Assembly: GCA_021199405.1 (NCBI GenBank)
Contig: JAJQID010000231.1
Coordinates: forward strand, 1-5,970
Direction of reading: 5' to 3'
Length of the DNA: 5,970 nucleotides
DNA from: Lachnospiraceae bacterium
GTDB taxonomy: Bacteria; Bacillota; Clostridia; Lachnospirales; Lachnospiraceae
Shown here: piece by piece, positions 1-5,778 of the stretch
Layout of the letters: the number at the start of each line of letters is the position of its first letter
Numbering within the stretch: the stretch's first letter is position 1
Program-made: the position numbers and the translations under genes
Notes under the pieces: model-generated
Told to the model about the DNA's origin: nothing
Database searches by the model: none
What the model saw: only the letters and a program-made list of their open reading frames with translations

Positions 1-433
1 CCTCCATATGATTCCAGTAAAGCTCCGTCAGCTCCTCCACATTGCGGTTTTCCTGCCGCAGCTGAAATATCTGCTTCATAAACTGACTGACGTCCGTCAC
101 TCCCAGCCGGCTCAGGACGTCCGTGATATACACCCGATCCTGATAACTGAGCTTTACTTCCTCTGTCACTGCGATCCGGTTCAGCAGATTGTTGATCACC
201 GTAAGCTTCGATTCACGGACATTCTGGATACGGGTGTCCTCCACAAGGCTGGTCAGGGCGCCCCCGCCAATATATACCTCCGGCGGCGACATGACCACAT
301 GGAGCAGATCCTCCCGCTCGATCCCGGCCGCGATCAGCTGGTAATTTCCCAGAATTCTCTCGCCAAAGGCTTCCCAGGAGGATGACATGGATCTCCCGCA
401 CTTGATCTCTATCGGTGCTTTGATTGTCAGCAT
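1..433 (-). CDS. Unrecognised eCIS operon protein, N-terminal part (partial)
   Basis: An open frame of 144 codons starts at an ATG (431-433) and runs off the left edge, so only the N-terminus is visible. The start is well supported: AGGAGG lies about 6 nt upstream, and an in-frame TGA just before that excludes an earlier start. The protein begins MLTIKAPIEI and contains the segment PPEVYIGGGALTS (residues about 50-62). A long, mainly helical, charged stretch follows (about 65-144), including INNLLNR, LSYQDRVYITDVL and IFQLRQENRNVEEL. No signal peptide or membrane segment is visible. It follows the tube-like repeat protein after 25 bp, so it is surely in the same operon. By position a spike (VgrG/gpD-like) or baseplate part might be expected here, but the visible sequence does not resemble a VgrG N-terminus. 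I do not recognise it and assign no function. Confidence 0.85.
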   Translation of the reverse strand, partial: MLTIKAPIEIKCGRSMSSSWEAFGERILGNYQLIAAGIEREDLLHVVMSPPEVYIGGGALTSLVEDTRIQNVRESKLTVINNLLNRIAVTEEVKLSYQDRVYITDVLSRLGVTDVSQFMKQIFQLRQENRNVEELTELYWNHME

Positions 434-458
434 GACACTCCTCCTTTCTCATTCATCA

Positions 459-1664
459 TCAATTGGGCGTATTCCTGTTCCTGTCCGTTTGGGCGGACAG
501 ATAGGAAGCCACGTTGGACGCGCTTTTTGTAGGCGGCCAACGTCTTGCCAGCTTCTGCATCTCAGCCTGACTGAGCTCCGACTCATTCAGCACAGCCGAT
601 TGCTTTTTATTGCCCCCTTTGCTGGTCTTGTCAAATTCCCATTCTACTGCGTTCTTTTCCAGCTCGCTCTGGCTGGCCTCCTCCACCAACGGCGGCACGG
701 CTGATTGTTGACCCCCGCCCTTTTTGCTGGTTCCGTCAAATTCCCATACTACCGCGTTTTTCTCCAGCTCGCTCTGGCTGACTTCTTTTTCATTCTGCAC
801 AGCCGAGCGCTTTTTATTACCCTCTTTGCTGGTTTTATCAAATTCCCATTCTACTGCTTTCTTCTCAAGCTCGCTCTGGCTGACTTCTTTTTCATTCTGC
901 ACAGCCGAGCGCTTTTTATTGCCCTCTTTGCTGGTCTTGTCAAATTTCCATTTTTTCGCCTTTGCCTCAAGCTCACTCTGGGTGGCTTCTGTCACCTTCG
1001 GCGGCTCGGCTGACTGTCTGACAGGCGGAGTTGCATCTTTATCCACTTTTCCTATCTTTACTGTATCATCAAATTTCCATATTCTGGGTCCGTTCTTAGA
1101 CAGCATATCCGAATATGCTGCCAGCTCATCCGCCTTTGTAGGAATCGAAGGCTCAGGCACCTGTCTGGCCGATTGCTTCCCGTTGCCCTTTACCTTCGTA
1201 CCGTCAAATTCCCAGGTGGAATCCTTGCCAAGGAGCAGAGTATTGTTGATCACAAACAGTTCTCTGTAGGAGATCGTCGTGATATCGGTCAAAAGTCCGC
1301 TGCTCTCCGAGTTCAGTTCCCCATAATCCCTTGAGATCACGGTGCAGCCGGTAAAAAAGTATAAGCGGCCAATCCGGGAACCCCCGTATTTGCGGTTTAC
1401 CGTCAGGCAGATCGGCAGAAGCAGGTCGGTGCCCAGCTTCAGCGGATCCACGCTTTCCGTATCCACATAACGCTCCACCTGAAAGGTAAAAGGCTGGGAA
1501 ATGGGCTTGCGAAGCATATGCACATAATCGTTCAGGCCGCCCTCCTGGACGTACTCAAACTCATTTGCCCTGGTAAACTGCTTAATGGATTTGCAGGGCA
1601 CATCATAAACTCCTTCCACACGGAGCGAGAAATTAAAAATTCCCAACGGGTCTATATCTGCCAT
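459..1664 (-). CDS. Tube-like CIS protein (Afp7/Pvc7 position) with C-terminal W-F-D repeat array
   Basis: This 401-residue protein has two parts. Residues 1-145 look like the gp19/CIS tube fold: a start NFSLRVEG, the EGGLNDYVHML segment (41-51), a hydrophobic strand LLLPICLTV (81-89), and LYFFTGCTVISRDYGEL (101-117) followed by ISYREL (131-136). This fits the N-terminal tube-like domain of Afp7/Pvc7-type proteins, which join the inner tube to the spike hub inside the particle. Residues 151-383 form a charged repeat array with tryptophans at 151, 196, 239, 273, 307, 342 and 376. A typical unit reads WEFDKTSK, then a basic linker ending in SAV, then SQSELEK. The C-terminus is WPPTKSAS plus a polar tail. 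Known relatives often carry a C-terminal LysM domain; I see none here. Its start (ATG 1662-1664) has AGGA about 6 nt upstream, and it follows the DUF6760-like gene by 15 bp. The tube fold is inferred from pattern; the role of the repeats is unknown. Confidence 0.85.
   Translation of the reverse strand: MADIDPLGIFNFSLRVEGVYDVPCKSIKQFTRANEFEYVQEGGLNDYVHMLRKPISQPFTFQVERYVDTESVDPLKLGTDLLLPICLTVNRKYGGSRIGRLYFFTGCTVISRDYGELNSESSGLLTDITTISYRELFVINNTLLLGKDSTWEFDGTKVKGNGKQSARQVPEPSIPTKADELAAYSDMLSKNGPRIWKFDDTVKIGKVDKDATPPVRQSAEPPKVTEATQSELEAKAKKWKFDKTSKEGNKKRSAVQNEKEVSQSELEKKAVEWEFDKTSKEGNKKRSAVQNEKEVSQSELEKNAVVWEFDGTSKKGGGQQSAVPPLVEEASQSELEKNAVEWEFDKTSKGGNKKQSAVLNESELSQAEMQKLARRWPPTKSASNVASYLSAQTDRNRNTPN
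537..1214 (-). repeat. In-frame tandem repeat array encoding W-[EK]-F-D units (about 102-bp period)
   Basis: Seven tryptophan codons (CCA on the plus strand, at 1212-1214, 1077-1079, 948-950, 846-848, 744-746, 639-641 and 537-539) mark successive units. Spacings are 45, 43, 34, 34, 35 and 34 codons, so the units nearest the C-terminus are regular and the two nearest the tube domain are longer and diverged. The last copy is degenerate (WPPTKSAS). Each unit has W-[EK]-F-D-x-T, a Lys/Gly/Asn-rich turn, QSA or RSA, and then an acidic helix-like SQSELEK segment. The plus-strand bases 766-818 and 868-920 are identical over 53 bp at an offset of 102 bp, which points to a recent unit duplication. Confidence 0.95.
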
Positions 1665-1679
1665 ATAAATCCTGCCTTT

Positions 1680-1937
1680 CTATCGCGTCGGTTTCATGTC
1701 AAGAATGCTTTTTTCCTTATTCTTTTTGGAGGGATTCAGGCTCTCATTGATCCGGGATATCTCCCCGCACCATTTCCGTCTGGTCACATGGTCCAGCCCC
1801 ATCACATCATCGCTGCCCCAGTGGAAGTAGTAGGAAATGAACGCCATCTCCTTATACAGCTCTTCCTCGGGGTACAGCCTTATCCCTCCACGGTAAAATT
1901 TAGAGGTACCCGGAAAACCTTGCCGCAGTCCGGGCAC
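1680..1937 (-). CDS. DUF6760-like small eCIS protein (start uncertain)
   Basis: The conserved part reads LYPEEELYKEMAFISYYFHW, then a DDVMGLDH segment and RRKWCGEISRINESLN, ending in a lysine-rich tail. This pattern (aromatic FHW, LDH, RRxW, EISRIN) matches the small DUF6760 proteins found next to tube genes in eCIS loci; their exact role is unknown to me, but a baseplate or tube-assembly part is plausible. The coordinates use a GTG start (1935-1937). That start has GGAGG (1942-1946) only 4 nt upstream and overlaps the previous gene by 58 bp. The first 20 residues are then out-of-frame readings of that gene's zinc-knuckle region and do not look like family sequence. A CTG at 1875-1877 lies 7 nt from GGAGGG (1884-1889) and would give a 65-residue protein starting just before YPEEE. 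An ATA at 1883-1881 overlaps the upstream TAA. The gene is secure; the start is not. Confidence 0.82.
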   Translation of the reverse strand: MPGLRQGFPGTSKFYRGGIRLYPEEELYKEMAFISYYFHWGSDDVMGLDHVTRRKWCGEISRINESLNPSKKNKEKSILDMKPTR

Positions 1938-2242
1938 ACCACCTCCATGGTAGGCGGCTCAATATCGTTGATTCTCTGATACATATCCTGAAGGAAGGCC
2001 AGATCCGCGGTAAACAGCTTCTCAATCACATTTACGCCCACCATCTCCATTCCCTCCAGTTCTGTCACGACCTTGCTTAAGATCACGATCGTCAGATAGG
2101 ACGGATTGCTGAGCACCCGGGGATCCCGCGTCGCTCCGATCTCGTCTCCCGCGGTTGCCAGGCGCATCTTTCCCTTCCGGTGCAGCTCCCCGTTTCTGTC
2201 CATATAGCCCTTCGGCAGCGTAAAGTCAAATACGGTCTCCAT
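1880..2242 (-). CDS. Tail-assembly-like eCIS protein with C-terminal CPDC knuckle
   Basis: The 120-residue protein begins METVFDFTLPKGY, continues with GELHRKGKMRLATAGDEI (residues 18-35), DPRVLSNPSYL (40-50) and a helical segment up to about residue 92 with LFTADLAFLQDMYQRIN. It ends with VVCPDCGKVFRVPLNF. The body matches a conserved family that I associate with eCIS and phage-tail loci, often labelled tail assembly protein (Mu gp41-like); a chaperone or baseplate-assembly role is inferred. C103-P-D-C106-G looks like half of a zinc ribbon, but the protein has no second cysteine pair, so any metal site would need other ligands or a partner. The start (ATG 2240-2242) has AAAGGAG 7 nt upstream. 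It lies 111 bp after the tube gene, and its 3' end overlaps or abuts the DUF6760-like gene, which suggests translational coupling. Confidence 0.85.
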   Translation of the reverse strand: METVFDFTLPKGYMDRNGELHRKGKMRLATAGDEIGATRDPRVLSNPSYLTIVILSKVVTELEGMEMVGVNVIEKLFTADLAFLQDMYQRINDIEPPTMEVVCPDCGKVFRVPLNFTVEG

Positions 2243-2291
2243 TGCTTATCTCCTTTATGTTCCCCTTCTGTCCCATATCCCGCAGGATCCG

Positions 2292-2313
2292 TCCGCGGGG
2301 AAAACCCCGCGGA
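2292..2313 (-). promoter_or_regulatory. Strong intercistronic GC hairpin between tube gene and baseplate-side genes
   Basis: Bases 2292-2300 and 2305-2313 form a perfect 9-bp stem (mostly G-C) closed by a four-base loop that reads TTTT in the transcript. A partly paired extension lies outside it (2285-2291 against 2314-2320, about 4 of 7 pairs). It sits 40 bp after the tube stop codon and about 50 bp before the next start. No U-tract follows the stem on either strand, so it is not a standard intrinsic terminator. I infer a role in transcript 3'-end protection, processing or partial attenuation, which would let the abundant sheath and tube outnumber the downstream parts. Confidence 0.6.
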
Positions 2314-2353
2314 ACGAACCTTAAAACAGCTTACAGCATTAAACCGTTGACTC

Positions 2354-2848
2354 TTAGTTCGGGATAACCAGCTCCTCATACGCGATCTCAACACTCTCAA
2401 TCGCCACATCACTGGTCTTTGCATCAAAGTCGGGCGCATTGTACTTGGTCACCCAGGCATCTGTCAGAATCCAGACTCTGGTGCCTGATACAGCGGTGGG
2501 GATCGCCTGCGGCGAGCCGCCGTTGATATCGATCATCTCGATCTGTACGTTGTTACGCGGCATCTCACCGCGAACCTCGCTGACGCACTCCTGAATCCAG
2601 GTCTTAAAGGCACTGTCCAGAGTGTAGCCGAATTTCAGCGTCACATTGCCGTGCTTCACAAGGCCGGGAATTTTGACCGGCGCCAGGCTGTTCGCGTTGC
2701 CCTGACGGAACTCGATCACATCCACGCTTGCCTCAATTCCTGTTACCTCACTGAAAGCCGCCGTGCCGGACACACCGTCCACCGTGACAAGGAAATTCAT
2801 TTTTGTCAGGGGATAAGAAAGCGTCTTAGTGTTTGCATATGTTGCCAT
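2354..2848 (-). CDS. Inner tail tube protein (gp19 / Afp1-Afp5 type)
   Basis: A 164-residue protein, the usual length for the gp19-family (PF06841) tube subunit. Such proteins form stacked hexameric rings that make the inner tube driven through the target envelope. Recognisable family features are MNFLVTVDGV (17-26), FSEVTGIEA (32-40), the VIEFRQG segment (44-50), VKHGNVTLKFGYT (64-76), a W in the central helix (W84), and the C-terminal AWVTKYNAPDFDA, VAIESVEIAYEEL strands (131-160). It starts at ATG 2846-2848 with AAGGAGAG about 8 nt upstream and lies 43 bp after the sheath gene, the standard sheath-tube order. It is the only short gp19-type gene in the window, whereas Afp and PVC loci have two or more; the other tube-like gene here is the longer repeat protein. 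Confidence 0.95.
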   Translation of the reverse strand: MATYANTKTLSYPLTKMNFLVTVDGVSGTAAFSEVTGIEASVDVIEFRQGNANSLAPVKIPGLVKHGNVTLKFGYTLDSAFKTWIQECVSEVRGEMPRNNVQIEMIDINGGSPQAIPTAVSGTRVWILTDAWVTKYNAPDFDAKTSDVAIESVEIAYEELVIPN

Positions 2849-2891
2849 GTTTTATCTCTCCTTTCTGTTCACTAACACCTCTGCCGGTTGA

Positions 2892-4586
2892 TTACTCTCC
2901 GCCGCCGGATTCAGCCGTATGCTGCGTGACGCGGAAGACTACAAACTCGGCCGGGCGGGACGGTGCAATGCCGATATTGCAGATCAGTCTGCCGTTCATG
3001 ATATCGTCCTTGCTCATTGTGGAGGATCCGATCTCAACGAAATACCCCTCCGCCGGTGTGGAACCTGCCAGCATGCCCTGTCTCCACAGGCCGTCGAGGA
3101 AGGAGGAAACGGTCAGGTTGACCCTCTGCCACAGAGTTGAGTCATTGGGCTCAAAGACTACCCAGTTGGTGTTCGCCTTGATGCTCTCCTCCACAAAGAT
3201 GAACAGACGGCGGACGTTAATGTACTTGAATGAGGAATTACTGCTGGCCGTTCTCGCGCCCCAGACACGGATGCCCTGTCCCGGGATGGCGCGGATCAGG
3301 TTGATGCCCTCCGGGTTCAGGATATCCTGCTCCGCCTTGGTGTAATTCACCTTCAGGCCGGTGCAGAACACGATCTCATTTGCCGGAGCCTTATGCACAC
3401 CGCGATTGATATCGGTTCTGGAATAAACGCCCATGACCGCACCCGACGGCGGAATGAAATCGCTGCGGTTTGAGGAACGGTCAAAGACCTGAATCCACGG
3501 ATGATACATGGCCGCATAGGTGGAATCAATGATTCCGCGGTACTCGATCAGATCCTTTGTCTTATAAGCGTCCTTCGGCATATCGAAGACTGCCACGCGG
3601 CTCTTTAAATTCTCACAGTGTGCTACAAGAGATACGATCACCTCCGGATCGGTCACGCCGGGAATTGCCATCATGCTGACCGTGCTGTTCTCAACAAAGG
3701 ACTGGATGCCTGTGCGCTTGCCGGGGCCGCCGTCCTTGCCGATGAAGGTTGCCGCGTTCACGGTATCGATGCTGCCGTCGGAGCCGCCCTCCAGATTCAG
3801 CATGCCGCTGGTGTTGCCTTCGCCGAAAATTGCTTCCACCGGATTGCCGATCTGCTCCGGCTGGCCGATGGAGACCTTTACCAGCTCGCTTAAGGACAGG
3901 CGGGAACCGATATAGTTTCCTGCCTTGATATTGAAGCTCAGCTCTGGATAATTCTCGACCTCGTCATTGTAACGGACGCTCACATCCACAGTAACCAGAT
4001 AAAGAACGGTCTGGGGAATGATGCTGGTATCCACTACGTCGCCGTTGAAGGGCTGCTCGAAGGTTACGGTGTTGTCATAGATGGTCGCAATGCGGTTGTA
4101 CTCGCCGTTTGCGTCCACCAGATCGCCTTCACGGAAGCCGTCCACAGACTTGGCAATATAGCCGGTGCCGGACTGGGCGATGAGCTGCATTTTCTTCTTT
4201 TCCACCGTGTTGAAGGAAATCTGGATACGGTTGCCCCATTTTCCTTCATTGGCCGCCTCCACGGAGAGGATGCCAAGCTGTTTGGAGGCGCTCTTCGCAC
4301 CCTCCGGGATCACGCGGGACACATAGCATCTGGTACCGCCGTTGACGAAGAACTGCTCAACGCTGTTTGCCAGATAACGGTAATCACCGTGGGTAAATTC
4401 GCTCAGAAAGCCTCCGAACTGCTTGCTGAAGCTCTTAAAGCTGGTAACCAGGGAGGGAGCGCCGATCGTCGGGCCTTTCTCCGCAAAGCCAATGAAGCCG
4501 GCCGTGCTGGTTCCTACACCTTCGATGCTCCGTGGAGAATTGTCATATTCTTCCACATATACTCCTGGTGAAAAATATTCTGCCAT
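2892..4586 (-). CDS. Contractile tail sheath protein
   Basis: This 564-residue protein is a phage-tail-sheath-family subunit, which forms the outer helical cylinder that contracts and drives the tube. The N-terminus EYFSPGVYVEEYDNSPRSI followed by GVGTSTAGFIGFAEKGP (about 3-39) is the classic sheath start. The C-terminal core has INRGVHKAPANE (393-404), VWGARTA (441-447), NVRRLFIFVEESI, TNWVVFEPND (473-482), LWRQGML, and APSRPAEFVVFR (541-552). These C-terminal strands normally interlock with neighbouring subunits. The variable middle (about 130-260) is probably surface-exposed. I start it at ATG 4584-4586: a GTG ten codons further upstream is open, but those codons themselves encode the ribosome binding site AAAGGAG (4597-4603), and the family begins at this methionine. 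Only one sheath gene is visible, against three paralogues in Afp/PVC. Confidence 0.96.
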   Translation of the reverse strand: MAEYFSPGVYVEEYDNSPRSIEGVGTSTAGFIGFAEKGPTIGAPSLVTSFKSFSKQFGGFLSEFTHGDYRYLANSVEQFFVNGGTRCYVSRVIPEGAKSASKQLGILSVEAANEGKWGNRIQISFNTVEKKKMQLIAQSGTGYIAKSVDGFREGDLVDANGEYNRIATIYDNTVTFEQPFNGDVVDTSIIPQTVLYLVTVDVSVRYNDEVENYPELSFNIKAGNYIGSRLSLSELVKVSIGQPEQIGNPVEAIFGEGNTSGMLNLEGGSDGSIDTVNAATFIGKDGGPGKRTGIQSFVENSTVSMMAIPGVTDPEVIVSLVAHCENLKSRVAVFDMPKDAYKTKDLIEYRGIIDSTYAAMYHPWIQVFDRSSNRSDFIPPSGAVMGVYSRTDINRGVHKAPANEIVFCTGLKVNYTKAEQDILNPEGINLIRAIPGQGIRVWGARTASSNSSFKYINVRRLFIFVEESIKANTNWVVFEPNDSTLWQRVNLTVSSFLDGLWRQGMLAGSTPAEGYFVEIGSSTMSKDDIMNGRLICNIGIAPSRPAEFVVFRVTQHTAESGGGE

Positions 4587-4596
4587 AATAGTATTA

Positions 4597-4603
4597 CTCC
4601 TTT
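4597..4603 (-). promoter_or_regulatory. Ribosome binding site that fixes the sheath start
   Basis: AAAGGAG on the minus strand ends 10 nt before the ATG at 4584-4586. The longer reading frame from GTG 4614-4616 would translate this site as codons, so the downstream ATG is preferred. Confidence 0.75.
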
Positions 4604-4621
4604 CGTTTTGTTTCACTCAGC

Positions 4622-4639
4622 TGAGGGTATCCGCCCTCA
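4622..4639 (-). other. Small hairpin overlapping the PAAR-like stop codon
   Basis: Bases 4622-4627 and 4634-4639 pair as a 6-bp stem with a 6-base loop, and the stem includes the TGA of the PAAR-like gene. No U-tract follows, and it lies 20-odd bases before the sheath ribosome binding site. It is weak, and may be chance or may modulate ribosome passage to the sheath gene. Confidence 0.3.
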
Positions 4640-5023
4640 TGTGACAGTGACACTCACCTGTCCCGGCGACACGATGCTGATAGAGCCTCCGTAGGCGCAC
4701 ATCAGTTTGCAGTCGCTTGTCAGACAGGGCTTTCCGCCTATGAGCACTGTCGGTTTGGTTGGTATCCATGTCCCTGCGGCAACCATCACGCAGGGCATCG
4801 GCGTCAATACGCCGAGCGCTGCCGCTGTGGCTGAAGCCACCTGCGGATTCGCCAGAGAAGTACACATGCCAAAGGGGGTGATATTCGCGATCTGACAGTC
4901 CTGAATCGTCGCCGCCGGCATATTGCCTGCCAGACACATGGTCTGGGAGGTCACATTGATCGTTCCCGGCGCCATTCCAAACGTGCACATGGCGCTTCCA
5001 CCTGTCACTACGAGTTGTCCCAT
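4637..5023 (-). CDS. DUF4280 PAAR-like protein, candidate spike tip
   Basis: A 128-residue protein rich in glycine, cysteine and short beta strands. The segments AMCTFGMAPG (11-20), NMPAATIQDC (34-43), NITPFGMCTS (47-56), NPQVASATAAALG (59-71), LTPMPC (73-78), PTVLIGGKPCL (91-101) and CAYGGSISI (109-117) follow the DUF4280 pattern. DUF4280 proteins are PAAR-like: they are thought to form the sharp cone on the spike and can bind metal. Eight cysteines (13, 30, 43, 54, 78, 100, 105, 109) are present, suggesting metal or disulfide stabilisation. The start ATG 5021-5023 has AGGAGG 7 nt upstream and overlaps the preceding gene by 16 bp, implying coupling. It is placed directly upstream of the sheath, unlike afp10, which follows the spike and gp25 genes. 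Delivery of a cargo attached to it is possible, but no toxin domain is fused here. Confidence 0.9.
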   Translation of the reverse strand: MGQLVVTGGSAMCTFGMAPGTINVTSQTMCLAGNMPAATIQDCQIANITPFGMCTSLANPQVASATAAALGVLTPMPCVMVAAGTWIPTKPTVLIGGKPCLTSDCKLMCAYGGSISIVSPGQVSVTVT

Positions 5024-5775
5024 TTGCCGTCCTCCTTCTCCAGTTTCATTTCTCCGGCACGGCGCATGTCAACCGTCCGGAATTTTGTCTCGCCCTGTAC
5101 CTCATAGCGGATCATGTAAATCAGCTTTTCCGCGTCATCTCTGACCCTCAGTACATAGCTTCCGTCCGGCCATACCTTTCCGAAAATAATCCTCGCTATG
5201 GGATTATTGACCTGAAACGGCTCCGCCAGAGGCTTTTGCAGCTTCACCGCGTTTCCCGGCATCTCCTTCACAACCTCAAAGGGTTCAAAATTCTGTCTGT
5301 CCGGATGAAGCAGCGCATAATAAACACTATCCATGCCAGTCCGAGAGCTCTTAAAGAGCTTCATGATCCGCCTTCGCTCATCAAAGCTGCTTATACTGCA
5401 GCCGGTGGAGCGGGCGTCGGCGGCCTGGATCCCGGTAATGCCCGGAAGGGTACCCGAGAATGTGATAACCGGCTGTCCCCCTGCTGCGTTCTCCGACGGT
5501 ATCAGGAACGCTTCGCAAAATGGCATCTTTTCATCCAGCCTGTCATAGCGAACATTTACTGTGCATGACTCATAGCCATACGCCTTCACTTCAAGATCCC
5601 TGTCTTCCCTTCCGCAGTTTAAGAATACGTAATTGCCGCTTCCTCTGGAAATGGGCGCTACAGGGCGTTCCCCTTCAAAAAACCGGACATTTCTTTCTTC
5701 CACCTCATCGCCTGTCGTCGTGTCGATCAGTCTGACCAGCAGATCAAGCCTGTGGTGAATTTCAGATGCTCCCAC
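5008..5775 (-). CDS. Conserved-looking eCIS operon protein of unknown function, beta-rich
   Basis: A 255-residue protein. Residues about 8-95 read like an immunoglobulin-like or carboxypeptidase-regulatory-like beta sandwich: LDLLVRLIDTTTGDEV, then VRFFEGERPV, SGNYVFLNC and VKAYGYESCTVNV. The middle (100-150) is polar with a basic FDERRRIMKLFKSSR stretch. The C-terminal part (160-235) has further strands, including IIFGKVWPDGSYVLRV and IYMIRYEVQGETKFRTVDM. No signal peptide or membrane helix is visible. The start is GTG 5773-5775, 3 nt after the DUF4255 stop; AAGG lies 7 nt upstream and GGAGG 13 nt upstream, and I see no other credible start. Its place between the tail-terminator and PAAR-like genes suggests a particle component or assembly factor, perhaps cap-side, but that is inference. 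I do not recognise the family. Confidence 0.85.
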   Translation of the reverse strand: MGASEIHHRLDLLVRLIDTTTGDEVEERNVRFFEGERPVAPISRGSGNYVFLNCGREDRDLEVKAYGYESCTVNVRYDRLDEKMPFCEAFLIPSENAAGGQPVITFSGTLPGITGIQAADARSTGCSISSFDERRRIMKLFKSSRTGMDSVYYALLHPDRQNFEPFEVVKEMPGNAVKLQKPLAEPFQVNNPIARIIFGKVWPDGSYVLRVRDDAEKLIYMIRYEVQGETKFRTVDMRRAGEMKLEKEDGKWDNS

Positions 5776-5778
5776 CTG

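Noticed and set aside
537..950. Regular repeats considered as a CRISPR array
   Set aside because: The units are 102 bp, in frame, and similar along the whole unit. There are no short identical repeats with unrelated spacers.
387..1269. Long plus-strand open frames opposite the repeat array, with repeated hydrophobic Ser/Phe/Leu-rich sequence
   Set aside because: They mirror the minus-strand repeats; the repeated composition keeps the other frames open. They overlap one another, lack good ribosome binding sites, and oppose a well-supported gene.
2285..2320. Hairpin considered as an intrinsic terminator ending the sheath-tube operon
   Set aside because: No run of T follows the stem on either strand, and the downstream gene is codirectional with a good ribosome binding site.
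2243..2353. Possible internal promoter in the 111-bp gap upstream of the tail-assembly-like gene
   Set aside because: On the minus strand I could not find a convincing pair of -35 and -10 boxes at suitable spacing.
2092..2439. Minus-strand open frame spanning the tube end, hairpin and tail-assembly-like gene start
   Set aside because: It overlaps two well-supported genes in another frame, and its translation is Arg/Ser-rich with no family-like pattern.
4587..4616. Ten-residue N-terminal extension of the sheath from a GTG
   Set aside because: The extension codons contain the ribosome binding site of the downstream ATG, and sheath proteins begin at that methionine.
4616..4625. Ten-base perfect palindrome CTCAGCTGAG between the PAAR-like and sheath genes
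   Set aside because: It is short, single, and expected by chance at this scale; there is no second copy to suggest an operator.
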